Notes under the pieces: model-generated
What the model saw: only the letters and a program-made list of their open reading frames with translations
Database searches by the model: none
Told to the model about the DNA's origin: nothing
Program-made: the position numbers and the translations under genes
Assembly (NCBI GenBank): GCA_025800145.1
Contig: JAOXSH010000115.1
Location: 1 to 56,206 of the forward strand
DNA length: 56,206 nucleotides
DNA from: Cohaesibacter sp.
Lineage (GTDB): Bacteria; Pseudomonadota; Alphaproteobacteria; Rhizobiales; Cohaesibacteraceae
Direction of reading: 5' to 3'
Shown here: positions 1 to 8,274 of the stretch, in pieces
Layout of the letters: every line of letters starts with the position of its first letter
How positions within the stretch are numbered: the first letter of the stretch is position 1

Positions 1-583
1 TATCAAGGGGAGATGAGAAGGACAGAATGCAATCGTTGGAAATCTTTTCCATTTTTCCTATTGATCCCTGGCGAACAATGGCATTTCCGATCTCGATATG
101 TTTCGGGATGAAAAACTGCCCGCTGGACAATTTACGCCAAGAAACCTGCGCACGTAAGGCGGTTATCAATGCCTGGGAAGCGGGGAAGCTCCATTCTGTT
201 GCCAAGCCAAAAATCGACATGCGAATGAGCAAATCCTGCTTTCCTGCACGCTCTGCGGCCAGAACGAATGGTTTGACAATCTGGGGTTTCTGCCCGAATA
301 AACCGATATCAACACAGGGTTTGGCGGCGAAAAAGACTTCGGAAGCGCAGCAGGGTGACCAGTTGCAGGGCTGGCCGTTGAAAACTGCCTCTGACGCACC
401 ATCCAGCATGATTTTCCCCATGGCCCCGCGCACCTTGTTCAGCAAGCCCGGATGGGAGGCAAGCGCCCCCAGACCAGCAACCTGGACCTCAATCTGCTGA
501 AATCCAAAGCATTCCGCAAGCGCTGTGGCTGTTATGCTTTTATAAGGATTTTCCAGCTTATCGTTCAGCATCGTACCGGTCAT
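1..583 (-). CDS. cas6: Cas6-like pre-crRNA endoribonuclease, partial
   Basis: An open frame runs leftward off the window start without a stop, so the C-terminal part is missing. It should cut the CRISPR transcript inside each repeat to release crRNAs. The visible ~194 residues include a PFVL segment after a Cys-rich stretch (NWSPCCASEVFF...KPCVDIG), which resembles the PF10040-type Cas6 found with type III loci; the glycine-rich RAMP loop expected near the C terminus lies outside the window. The ATG at 583 overlaps the cas2 stop (ATGA), so it is coupled to cas2 and cas1; a second in-frame ATG lies at 571. The call rests mostly on position and a weak motif. A different RAMP or an unrelated adaptation-operon protein is possible. 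Confidence 0.6.
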   Translation of the reverse strand, partial: MTGTMLNDKLENPYKSITATALAECFGFQQIEVQVAGLGALASHPGLLNKVRGAMGKIMLDGASEAVFNGQPCNWSPCCASEVFFAAKPCVDIGLFGQKPQIVKPFVLAAERAGKQDLLIRMSIFGLATEWSFPASQALITALRAQVSWRKLSSGQFFIPKHIEIGNAIVRQGSIGKMEKISNDCILSFSSPLD

Positions 584-867
584 AGCAACCAAAATGAACC
601 ATCCTCAGGAATCGGGGTTCCGCCGCTGGAGCGGCATTTCGCCAATCCACCTTTTTGCATCACATACATACGGATCCGATCATTTTCATCGATCAGATTT
701 TCCAGATAGTCGAATATTCGATTTGCTGCTTCAAGATGCAAACGTGCCTCAAATACACTTTTTTGCACACGCACCATTCGGTCCTCAAGAAAACTGGCAA
801 CCTTTCGCCTCAGCTTTGACCCGGATATATCGTAACAAATGACGATCAAATGTGTGACTTTACCCAT
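580..867 (-). CDS. cas2: CRISPR-associated endonuclease Cas2
   Basis: A 95-residue protein of usual Cas2 length. It begins with a hydrophobic first strand ending in the conserved acidic position (LIVICYDISGSKLRRKV), followed by the typical FLEDRMVRVQKSVFEARL segment, as in the ferredoxin-like Cas2 fold. Cas2 dimers bridge two Cas1 dimers in the spacer integration complex, and the first-strand Asp is the conserved residue of the family. It starts 3 bases after the RT-Cas1 stop and overlaps the next gene by ATGA, so the three adaptation and processing genes form one leftward operon. I see nothing abnormal in it. Confidence 0.93.
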   Translation of the reverse strand: MGKVTHLIVICYDISGSKLRRKVASFLEDRMVRVQKSVFEARLHLEAANRIFDYLENLIDENDRIRMYVMQKGGLAKCRSSGGTPIPEDGSFWLL

Positions 868-870
868 ATC

Positions 871-2931
871 CTAGTAATCCATGATATATGGTTGATAAAC
901 CGAACCGCCTTCGTAACAGGCGGCAAGCGAAAAGGCTTGATCGACCATCAATTGACGCCACGTTACTTTTTTCCCCGTACGTGGATTTGTGACCTTTCCA
1001 GTAACCCGGTTCTCATAGGCCCGGATCAGGCTGCTACTGGCTTCTCGTTTCATGCGTGGTGTATCACCAGATATATCGAACATTTCCACCGTAAGCATCT
1101 TCCTGTTTGCGCAATAGACGGTTAGTCCCCCGATCAGATGGGCACGAAATTCCTCTATCAAATCGTAGACACAGGCATCCCGCCGGTCCGATGCTTTATG
1201 CAGAACGCCGAATCCGGGATGCAGACCAGCACGCATGATGGCAACGGATATGTCTCGTGTAAGCAACCAGCTTAGAAAGTTGAAGCAAACATTGGCGCAA
1301 TCATTAGCGGGCCTGCTGCGGGTTTGAAAAGCCATCTCGCTCGGCATCAGGCCACATAGTGCCCGCCACCAGGCTGCCGTCGCGGCCCCTTCGCATCCCA
1401 TAAGCTCAGATATCGTATCGGCTTTGTAAAGTGGCCCCTTGCCGGGGCGGCCTATAATTCTGTTGAGATGGATGAGAGCGTCGCTGACAATCTTGGGGGG
1501 GTGGGCTCTGTTGTTCAGCAATCTGCGAAGGACTGCTCGTTGGTTGCGCAGGCGGCCATCCACAATACGCCTTGCCAGTTCGATGCTCTTTGATTGATCC
1601 AGACAAAATGCTGCCTGTGCCAGATGCCGCTCTGCTCTGGGGGAAAGTGAGTTGGCCAGCCAGCCGATTGTCTCGCCATGACCATTGACAAAAGCAACAG
1701 GCGTGTCCGTCGCCAGCGCATGACGCTCAGCTTCATCGCTGATAGCGACATGAGGGCCCAATTCGATGCGGTCAATGTCCTGGTGGGGAATGGCAATGAG
1801 TTCGAACCATTTGGGGTCTCTGCCAGCTCTGGATTGCCACTCTTGCACAATAAATGCCTGATTGCGGATAGAAAGGCGACGATCTGCCTCATACACATAA
1901 AGGACACGCAAACCGGGGGAATAGCCGCGCGCTTCCTTTGCCGCTTCTTCTGAGATTTGTCGTTGTCTGTCCTGTTCGGCTTTGGCATCACCTTGTGCCA
2001 CCTCGTTCATCCAACGCTGAATTTCGCTTTCATCTGCCCGTTCAGGCGCCGTCTTGATCACAAGGGAACGGACAAACAGATGACCAAGGAACTTGAACCC
2101 CTGATCAAAATTCCTGACCTGGCTCTTCTCTTCATTCAGTTCAAGGCCATGTTGCTCCAGAAGCCTCTTCACCTTGCCCATGGCAGCTTCGGCTCCATGC
2201 TGGTTTTGGCAAAGAATAACAAAATCATCGGCAAATCGCACGATGCGTGCGTCCTGTCGGGCAAAAGCTTCATCAAGGCGATCCAGATAGAGATTGGCTA
2301 GCAGCGGGGAGATAGGCGATCCTTGAGCCACACCGCGTCCTGAAGGGGAAGCCGAAGTGATCCAGGACCAGATCAATTGGGTCAAAGGCCCGGGAGTGCA
2401 GGATTCCGCCCAGCGCTCCATGAGGCCGTTGTGAGGAATGTGATCGAAATAGGATTTGATATCCGCATCCACCAGCCAGGCGTTGCCTTGCCGCTGAGCC
2501 AGGGAAATTTGGGCAACAGCCTGCTGAACCGACTTGCCTTTTCTATAACCATAGGAATTTTCCTCGAACTCCTCATCAAGCAAAGAAGACAGGCAGGAAG
2601 CAGCTGCTGTTTGTATGATCCGGTCATTTACAGATGGAATGGATAAGCGCCGCAAACCCTTGCCAGAGCTTCTTGGTATGTCAACCACCCTTACAGGGCC
2701 GGGATGATAGTGTCCGCTCCTAAGATCATCGTGCAACTTATCGAGCCGCCGCAAAAGATCTTTCGAATAAAAGTCAAGGGAAATGCCGTCGCCGCCTGCG
2801 GCCCCGCCATTGGTCCAGACCCTGGACCAGGCCTCTTTTATTGTCGATGGCTTGGTGATGGCATCAAATAAGCTATTGTCATCCAATAGTTTTTTGCGTG
2901 GTCCATGGGATAGGGGAAAATCATCCACCAT
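871..2931 (-). CDS. cas1: Reverse transcriptase-Cas1 fusion protein
   Basis: A 686-residue fusion. Residues ~20-300 are a group II intron-like reverse transcriptase: VDADIKSYFD (Asp155/157), AQGSPISPLLANLYL (203-217) and the catalytic FADD box (233-236, Phe replacing the usual Tyr). Residues ~340-686 are Cas1: candidate metal ligands are Glu514 in GCEGAA, His578 in GFGVLH, and Asp590/Glu593 in YDLIEEFR. In characterised RT-Cas1 systems the RT allows spacers to be taken from RNA. All RT motifs look intact, so activity is plausible. Unlike the Marinomonas protein there is no Cas6 domain at the N terminus; a separate Cas6-like gene is encoded two genes downstream. It is transcribed divergently from the array, sharing the leader region. 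Confidence 0.95.
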   Translation of the reverse strand: MVDDFPLSHGPRKKLLDDNSLFDAITKPSTIKEAWSRVWTNGGAAGGDGISLDFYSKDLLRRLDKLHDDLRSGHYHPGPVRVVDIPRSSGKGLRRLSIPSVNDRIIQTAAASCLSSLLDEEFEENSYGYRKGKSVQQAVAQISLAQRQGNAWLVDADIKSYFDHIPHNGLMERWAESCTPGPLTQLIWSWITSASPSGRGVAQGSPISPLLANLYLDRLDEAFARQDARIVRFADDFVILCQNQHGAEAAMGKVKRLLEQHGLELNEEKSQVRNFDQGFKFLGHLFVRSLVIKTAPERADESEIQRWMNEVAQGDAKAEQDRQRQISEEAAKEARGYSPGLRVLYVYEADRRLSIRNQAFIVQEWQSRAGRDPKWFELIAIPHQDIDRIELGPHVAISDEAERHALATDTPVAFVNGHGETIGWLANSLSPRAERHLAQAAFCLDQSKSIELARRIVDGRLRNQRAVLRRLLNNRAHPPKIVSDALIHLNRIIGRPGKGPLYKADTISELMGCEGAATAAWWRALCGLMPSEMAFQTRSRPANDCANVCFNFLSWLLTRDISVAIMRAGLHPGFGVLHKASDRRDACVYDLIEEFRAHLIGGLTVYCANRKMLTVEMFDISGDTPRMKREASSSLIRAYENRVTGKVTNPRTGKKVTWRQLMVDQAFSLAACYEGGSVYQPYIMDY

Positions 2932-3095
2932 TGAAATTTGCCTTGGAAAATTAATAAATATATGATATATATAACATATATTGGAATAAATGAAAAGTTG
3001 TTCTTGGTTTGTTTGAATTAATATTGAAAAAATATATTTTGCCTTGGAAATTATCTTTCTTTTTCCTGTTGCTACAGAACCCTATGAGGGGGTAG
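2932..3095. promoter_or_regulatory. CRISPR leader and divergent cas1/array promoter region
   Basis: A 164-bp AT-rich spacer between the RT-cas1 start and the first repeat. It should hold the array promoter and the leftward cas1 promoter. A 13-bp direct repeat (TTTGCCTTGGAAA) occurs at 2937-2949 and 3038-3050, 101 bp apart. Leader identity is inferred from three facts: the repeats end in GAAAC on the + strand, the degenerate repeat is at the far right end, and the region is AT-rich. Confidence 0.75.
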
Positions 3096-3906
3096 GATGC
3101 CAAAGCATCCCCAGCCCGTCTGGGATAGAAACCGCAGGCATGTGGTCCAAGGATCTGTCGAGCGATGCCAAAGCATCCCCAGCCCGTCTGGGATAGAAAC
3201 GGACTTGAACTCCTCCCAGTTGTCCGCCCGTATGTGGCTGGCAACGATGCCAAAGCATCCCCAGCCCGTCTGGGATAGAAACGCTTCTTCATAGCTTGTG
3301 AACTTTTGCCTCATGATGCCAAAGCATCCCCAGCCCGTCTGGGATAGAAACTCATCCGTCAGCGGGCTGCTTTCCTTGACCACGATGCCAAAGCATCCCC
3401 AGCCCGTCTGGGATAGAAACCGAGGTCGCCTACCTCTGTGCCTGTAATTTCAGGATGCCAAAGCATCCCCAGCCCGTCTGGGATAGAAACTTCATCGCCA
3501 CGTTACGAACGAGCCCGTAGTCGATGCCAAAGCATCCCCAGCCCGTCTGGGATAGAAACTTTTCTGCTTACTGCTCACGCAAGCCCGCGAGATGCCAAAG
3601 CATCCCCAGCCCGTCTGGGATAGAAACGAATACGCATTGCACGAAGGGTTGCTTGTACTGATGCCAAAGCATCCCCAGCCCGTCTGGGATAGAAACCTGC
3701 CCGTCAAATCCACTTCATAGACACACGAGATGCCAAAGCATCCCCAGCCCGTCTGGGATAGAAACTCAATGCCACCGTAAACGCTTGGTTTGAACATCCA
3801 GATGCCAAAGCATCCCCAGCCCGTCTGGGATAGAAACCCAACTACAATCACTGCATAGCGCGGCTCTTCGATGCCAAAGCATCCCCAGCCCGTCTGGGAT
3901 AGAAAA
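3096..3906 (+). CRISPR. Type III-B CRISPR array, 12 repeats and 11 spacers
   Basis: Twelve 37-bp repeats start GATGCCAAAGC and end GGGATAGAAAC. They are identical except the last (3870-3906), whose final C is A. Repeat starts: 3096, 3164, 3246, 3315, 3384, 3454, 3523, 3591, 3660, 3729, 3801, 3870. Spacers are 31, 45, 32, 32, 33, 32, 31, 32, 32, 35 and 32 bp. Each repeat can fold a CCCAG/CTGGG stem with loop CCCGT, and cutting after the stem would leave the 8-nt tag ATAGAAAC usual for type III crRNAs. The tag polarity and the degenerate right-hand repeat show transcription to the right from the leader at 2932-3095. Confidence 0.98.
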
Positions 3907-3935
3907 AGGGCCTCGAAAATGAGGCCCCTTATCTT
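3904..3935. terminator. Bidirectional terminator between array and effector operon
   Basis: A GGGCCTC/GAGGCCC stem (3908-3914 and 3921-3927) with a six-base loop. On the - strand it is followed by a T run made by the A-rich end of the last repeat, so it should stop the effector operon. On the + strand the T run is broken (TTATCTTTT) but could still end the array transcript. Confidence 0.8.
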
Positions 3936-3952
3936 TTATCTATTCTCTAACC

Positions 3953-4585
3953 CTACAAATTCCCAAGCCTGACAGGCCTTCGAGGCTTTTTTTGTGGCTC
4001 AGACTCAGCTTCATAGCTCCATTCCCAACCATTAGGCAAATCATCGACATTCCACGTTTGGACATCTTCTTCTGTCATCTTGTCGAAGTTAATGATGATA
4101 CATTTCTCGCCTTCTGGAACGACAAGCCATCTTTGTTTTGCATCAGCCAAATTTTTTGTTTTGATCCAGCACATGTTAGAAACCGCAGACTTTACGAATT
4201 TCCACATTTCAAAGTCACTGTCCTTGAATTTTTCTACGTCACGCCAAAAAATGGGCTCCGGCTTTGCGTCTTCTGAAAATCCATTTTTGATGAGTGTCCA
4301 GCCATCAAACTTATCGCGCTTTTTCTGTTCCAGATGGCGCTCGTTCAGCAGAACGACGAAACCAACTGATACAGTAAAGACCCCAAATGCCAGAAAATTG
4401 GTAGCCCACCATTTGGGGTTGCTCAGTTCATTCCACAATTCGCACAAGAACTTATCGCGGAAGAAAGCGAAGGCCAGCAAGAAAAATGCAATCATAATCG
4501 CACTCATCAACTTGTTCGTTTGCCAAAATTCTGATAGCAAATCGCGAATCTTTCCAAGACATGCGCCAATTCCCGACAACATCAT
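3953..4585 (-). CDS. Two-helix membrane protein, candidate type III CRISPR membrane effector
   Basis: A 210-residue protein I cannot assign to a family by sequence. Two membrane segments are clear (about residues 26-42 and 60-80). A soluble domain of ~130 residues follows, rich in Trp (FWRDVEKF, QRWLVVPEGE, EDVQTWNVDDLP, GWEWSYE) and ending in a basic tail. Its ATG overlaps the csx16 stop (ATGA), and csx16 overlaps cmr6 in the same way, so it is the last gene of the cmr operon. The layout matches Csx23 of Vibrio, a cyclic-tetra-adenylate-binding membrane effector of type III systems, but I see no residue-level proof. No CARF motif is evident. It is the only candidate effector encoded in the locus. 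An alternative ATG lies one codon on, at 4582. Confidence 0.6.
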   Translation of the reverse strand: MMLSGIGACLGKIRDLLSEFWQTNKLMSAIMIAFFLLAFAFFRDKFLCELWNELSNPKWWATNFLAFGVFTVSVGFVVLLNERHLEQKKRDKFDGWTLIKNGFSEDAKPEPIFWRDVEKFKDSDFEMWKFVKSAVSNMCWIKTKNLADAKQRWLVVPEGEKCIIINFDKMTEEDVQTWNVDDLPNGWEWSYEAESEPQKKPRRPVRLGNL

Positions 4586-4869
4586 ACTCTCCTCACGTCA
4601 TACTCTTGCAATTGTGCATCCAATCTGTCCAAATCATCAGCAGCCAGCTCGGTTCCCCGCATATTGACCGGGATGTCAATAGACAGATGAAAATAGCGCG
4701 CGCCACGTTTGCAGATCTCTGCGGCAAGGAAAACCGGCAAGGTTCCCAGAATGATGTCTCCCGGGTTTATTGTGTCCGTCTCCAGATGAGTGACATGCAC
4801 CGCCTCGATGCCCCGTCTCTCTGCCCATTCAATGGCTCCCTTGTGCCGGGTGACAAAATAGGTCGTCAT
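4582..4869 (-). CDS. csx16: Csx16 family CRISPR-associated protein (candidate ring nuclease)
   Basis: A 95-residue protein matching the VVA1548/Csx16 family: N-terminal TTYFVTRHKGAIEWAERRG, central INPGDIILGTLPVFLAAEIC, then GARYFHLSIDIP and RGTELAADDL. These are the family's hallmark segments, and the length is typical. Csx16 occurs only with type III CRISPR loci and has been grouped with ring nucleases that degrade cyclic oligoadenylate; activity here is inferred from family. It overlaps both cmr6 (start ATGA) and the membrane-protein gene (stop), placing an off-switch directly beside the candidate effector. Confidence 0.88.
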   Translation of the reverse strand: MTTYFVTRHKGAIEWAERRGIEAVHVTHLETDTINPGDIILGTLPVFLAAEICKRGARYFHLSIDIPVNMRGTELAADDLDRLDAQLQEYDVRRV

Positions 4870-5867
4870 TTCTTTTGCAGCTCTTCTAGCTCAACGATCG
4901 CTTCTTGTGCTTCATCCCGAGAATAAATAGTTGCTGAGGAGCCTGAAATGGCGAGAATTTCGACAGTTTGCCATTCATCTTCGTGATAAGCGATCTCTCC
5001 AACACTGAAGGGAGCGTTCTGTTTTGCCATAATTGCCGCTTCTTTTTCCTCTGATCTTCGCTGATGAATTTTATCATTCGTCAGCATACGCCCAAAGCCA
5101 ACGGCAGTCTTGGCTCCGATACCAATCCACTCGAGCGCCTGTTCCAGATAGTCCATAGCCTTTTTGAGGTCGCCCTGGGTTGCCCCTGCACGCGGGGCCA
5201 GCAGGAATTGGAAAGAGGCACCGGATGCTACCGCCAAAAAGGGAATGGGAACAGGCGAGATCCAGTCGCCCGGGGCATTCTTCTCTGTTGGATTTTGGGC
5301 AATCCGCCAGCCTCCGTCATGCGGGGTCAGAACGTCCTCCATCAAAACGGGTGGCTCTATGGGCAGGGCATCGAATATAATGATATTGCCTGCCGCTCCT
5401 GTACCATCCTTGGAATCACGGCCGAATAATCGACCGATTTCCTCCTCCTCCTCCTGCAACCAGTCGCGCGCCCATGCCCGCATCATGCCCTTGATGGAAG
5501 AGCCTGCCAGATAAGGAACGCCCAGGGTATGATGCCACGAAAAGCCATTCTCAATCGGATGGGCGAGCCCCATTCCGGTAACAAAGGGGCTGGCCGATAT
5601 ATATATGACCGGTTCGCACCCGTTCAGGGATCGGGCGATGTTCGCCAGGCGCGAGGCCGCGTTTTTGAGCATGTGCTCATCTCCCTGCTTTCCGCAGAAC
5701 GGCTCGATCCACTGGCTTTTCTTGCTGTTCTTAGCCTCCTTGTCGGTATCCAGGCCCTTGAAGTCGGCAACCCTATGGTCGGGCCATTTATCGACAAACT
5801 TGTTGTAAATCAGGCCTGTATTTGCGCGGGACTGACGGGCTTGTCGGTTACTCGGCAGCGCTAGCAT
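4866..5867 (-). CDS. cmr6: Type III-B RAMP protein Cmr6 with C-terminal extension
   Basis: Cmr6 caps the foot-to-head backbone of the Cmr complex. Here 333 residues contain the RAMP hallmarks LGVPYLAGSSIKGMMRAWARDW (about 116-137) and the late glycine-rich loop GIGAKTAVGFGRML (about 247-260). After that loop come ~70 extra residues: a charged linker (HQRRSEEKEAA) and a compact predicted beta-rich module, SVGEIAYHEDEWQTVEIL and onwards, that resembles a small SH3-like barrel. Most Cmr6 proteins end soon after the glycine loop, so this module is unusual. The gene starts 2 bases after cmr5 and overlaps csx16. The N-terminal ~70 residues are also poorly conserved-looking. Confidence 0.9.
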   Translation of the reverse strand: MLALPSNRQARQSRANTGLIYNKFVDKWPDHRVADFKGLDTDKEAKNSKKSQWIEPFCGKQGDEHMLKNAASRLANIARSLNGCEPVIYISASPFVTGMGLAHPIENGFSWHHTLGVPYLAGSSIKGMMRAWARDWLQEEEEEIGRLFGRDSKDGTGAAGNIIIFDALPIEPPVLMEDVLTPHDGGWRIAQNPTEKNAPGDWISPVPIPFLAVASGASFQFLLAPRAGATQGDLKKAMDYLEQALEWIGIGAKTAVGFGRMLTNDKIHQRRSEEKEAAIMAKQNAPFSVGEIAYHEDEWQTVEILAISGSSATIYSRDEAQEAIVELEELQKK

Positions 5868-5869
5868 GA

Positions 5870-6289
5870 TCAGTCACCTCCGGTCTTATTCTGTTTAAGG
5901 AGGGCAACGGCGAATTTCTTCAGCCATTCGAGATATTCCATGACCTCCACCTGAGCCGATATATAGTCTCTTTCGCTGCCCGCAATGATGGCCCCCAGAA
6001 TATCTTCATGCCTGGCATAAGGGCTGTGTTGCCATCCACGTCCATGTTTGTTGCAAAGCCAGGATTCAACATGGATCAATAGCGACTTATGGCCAGTGCC
6101 TACATCGCCGCCCTTGCTGGCCCCGGCTTTTTCCATTGCCATTGCCTGCCCCAGACCGGACAGAATAATGGTGGCAGGCAAAGATTTGACATAAGCAAGA
6201 TAGTTGCCGCATGTTGCATCATCCAGCCCCTTGATATTATCGAGTGCATGGCGCGCTCGCTTTTGTGCAAGACTCTGAACCATCTTCAC
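5870..6289 (-). CDS. cmr5: Type III-B small subunit Cmr5
   Basis: A 139-residue, mostly helical protein: QSLAQKRARHALDNIKGL at the N terminus and YISAQVEVMEYLEWLKKFAVALLK at the C terminus are the usual Cmr5 start and end helices. Cmr5 forms the inner filament of the Cmr complex along the crRNA-target duplex. Its ATG overlaps the cmr4 stop by ATGA, and cmr6 follows after 2 bases. Length and order agree with type III-B. Confidence 0.9.
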   Translation of the reverse strand: MKMVQSLAQKRARHALDNIKGLDDATCGNYLAYVKSLPATIILSGLGQAMAMEKAGASKGGDVGTGHKSLLIHVESWLCNKHGRGWQHSPYARHEDILGAIIAGSERDYISAQVEVMEYLEWLKKFAVALLKQNKTGGD

Positions 6290-7137
6290 GCTCCTTCGAA
6301 ATGTGCCATGCGGAACCAGCCCTGACCGATGGTCTCATTGCCGCCAATCTGCACATATTGCGCGCCATCTTTTGCAATGGCCCCCACAATATCGGCCACA
6401 GCTCCGGCCTTGCGCTGGGCCAACAGGATATACATGATGGTGTCTGGTGCCAGAGATTCCTCGTACCACAGAGCATCGCTGCATTTGGTTTCCGCTTTCA
6501 AAGCATTGCGCGCCATGACCGGCAGGGCAAATCGGGCATACCACGTAAAGTCATTGTCAGATATGACGATCAGTCGGTCTTTGACCTGCTCACCAACAAA
6601 GGCGGAAATCGCACCAAGCAGCGAAGGATCGAGTGCGCCCTTGCATTCCGCCTCTCTTTCTTCCAGCCCAAGCCACGAGCCCGGTTTGCCATTGCCATAA
6701 TATTGCCGTTCTGACGGGCTGGGCAAAGTCATCTTGCAGGAAATTCCGGCTCGCGCGCAGTCTCGGGCAAAACGGTTTAGAATGGCAGGGCAGGTGACCC
6801 ATTTGAAGGCCTCGGACAGGCTGCGAACTGGCAGCAGAAGCAGGCGCGCATCAGACAACAACAAAGTGCCTGCACCTGCGTCTCCCCCTTCATCGATCTT
6901 CGATTGTCCGCTCGGACCGAAAAGCCTGTCAGATCTTTCTTTTAATCCCACACGTTCTTCGCTAGCCCATACCCTGAAAGCCCCCTTGACACCTGAACCA
7001 GGTATAAAAGGATAATGGGTCGTGCGCTCGCGTGACACGGGCAGGTCCAGCGCTCCTGTGGACTGTCCTATTCCTGAATGGATGTGGCTTTCTGCTATTA
7101 GGGAGAGAATAGCGCTCTGATCTCCAGTCCCACTCAT
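6286..7137 (-). CDS. cmr4: Type III-B backbone target-RNA nuclease Cmr4
   Basis: A 283-residue RAMP protein. GALDLPVSRERTTHYPFIPG contains Asp31, the position of the catalytic Asp that cuts target RNA every 6 nt in Cmr4 of other species; GSGVKGAFRVWA follows, and near the C terminus IGGNETIGQGWFRM is the glycine-rich loop. Several copies polymerise along the crRNA. The key Asp is present, so target RNA slicing should be intact. It sits 21 bases after cmr3 and overlaps cmr5 by ATGA. Confidence 0.95.
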   Translation of the reverse strand: MSGTGDQSAILSLIAESHIHSGIGQSTGALDLPVSRERTTHYPFIPGSGVKGAFRVWASEERVGLKERSDRLFGPSGQSKIDEGGDAGAGTLLLSDARLLLLPVRSLSEAFKWVTCPAILNRFARDCARAGISCKMTLPSPSERQYYGNGKPGSWLGLEEREAECKGALDPSLLGAISAFVGEQVKDRLIVISDNDFTWYARFALPVMARNALKAETKCSDALWYEESLAPDTIMYILLAQRKAGAVADIVGAIAKDGAQYVQIGGNETIGQGWFRMAHFEGA

Positions 7138-7158
7138 GATTACGTCTCCTGCAATGCC

Positions 7159-8274
7159 TTATTGATATGTTCCAATGAGTATCTGGCCAAAACCCCACTC
7201 TTGCGCCAAACCGATATGATCGCCAATGTCAGAATCCCAGCCATCCTCCATGAACCAGACGGAACCGGCAGGTATGCATTGTCGCAACGGAATGGGACAT
7301 CTGCTGATGGAGTTCCATCCACCAATTGAGACAGGCTTGCCAAGGCAAGCACTTATGACGCATTCGTCCGGCAAGCCGAGAATGGCAAAGTCGTTATCGG
7401 GATCGGGAACAACTGGCGAAATTGCAATCACACAAGTCTTTGTCTGACCCGAGGCGCGCACAGCCGCAGGAATGGGCAAGACTTCTTCATCATAATGGAT
7501 GGAAGCCACGCGATGCTCCCCGGCCAATGGCCTGAGAAAAGGCTTCTGCTTTTCCGCCTTCTTGGGTTCTGGCCAGCCTTCGACCGTCAGCGCCAATGTG
7601 ACATCGTCGGCCATGCGAATATGACTGGCCATATATAGCTGGCTGTCAGAGACAATCCGCGTCTGGCTGTCAATTCCGATGCCGACACGCGGCTCGGTTT
7701 GCCAAAGATCCGAACGCTTGATAAAGTCCTGTTCAGCAAGAAAGGAAACGTGCCCGGCAAGAACCTTCTTCATGCCCTCAAGCGTGAGCCATCTGTCTTC
7801 GATGACCTTGATGCCCTCAAGCTCGCCATTCATAGGCTTTGGCAAGCGGACAAGGTTTCCGCCAGACTTGAGATCGCATTCCCGCTTTGGACCAGGCGAA
7901 AGCTGGCTATAGAGAGGCTTGATTTTGCTCTTCTCTCCAGTCTTGCCGCTTTTGCCAGGCTCTCCTGTGACCACATGCAGCGGCACAGGAAAAACCGGAC
8001 GGCTATTTTTCATCACGATGGGGGCACCAAACCGCAAATTGCCCAAGCTGTCTCCCTGTTGCCAATTGGTGCCGTTCCCCAATGCGTCCTCGATCCATTT
8101 GCCATCTAAGCTTTCCTGCCATAGCATTGCACGAACCGCACCAACCAGGGTGGGGGGATAAGGCGGGAAAATACTGGAAGCTTCGCTTGCTCCGGCATCA
8201 CTCTGGTTGAAGGGTTTGCCATCTCGGAACATTAAAGTGTCGACTGCATCAAAATGTATCGTTTTACTCTTCAT
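7159..8274 (-). CDS. cmr3: Type III-B Cmr3
   Basis: A 371-residue Cas5-group RAMP protein that binds the crRNA 5' tag next to Cas10. Hallmarks: DAVDTLMFRDGKPFNQSD near the N terminus, then SSIFPPYPPTLVGAVRAML, and a glycine-rich C terminus GLAQEWGFGQILIGTY. Length is normal for bacterial Cmr3. It overlaps the end of cas10 by 11 bases, so translation is coupled. No disruption seen. Confidence 0.95.
   Translation of the reverse strand: MKSKTIHFDAVDTLMFRDGKPFNQSDAGASEASSIFPPYPPTLVGAVRAMLWQESLDGKWIEDALGNGTNWQQGDSLGNLRFGAPIVMKNSRPVFPVPLHVVTGEPGKSGKTGEKSKIKPLYSQLSPGPKRECDLKSGGNLVRLPKPMNGELEGIKVIEDRWLTLEGMKKVLAGHVSFLAEQDFIKRSDLWQTEPRVGIGIDSQTRIVSDSQLYMASHIRMADDVTLALTVEGWPEPKKAEKQKPFLRPLAGEHRVASIHYDEEVLPIPAAVRASGQTKTCVIAISPVVPDPDNDFAILGLPDECVISACLGKPVSIGGWNSISRCPIPLRQCIPAGSVWFMEDGWDSDIGDHIGLAQEWGFGQILIGTYQ

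Noticed and set aside
27..500. 157-codon + strand frame at the window start
   Set aside because: Antisense to the Cas6-like frame, which is coupled to cas2 and continues off the window.
3072..3851. Long frames across the array with a repeated FLSQTGWGCFGI peptide
   Set aside because: They are translations of the CRISPR repeats; unit length and spacers fit an array, not protein repeats.
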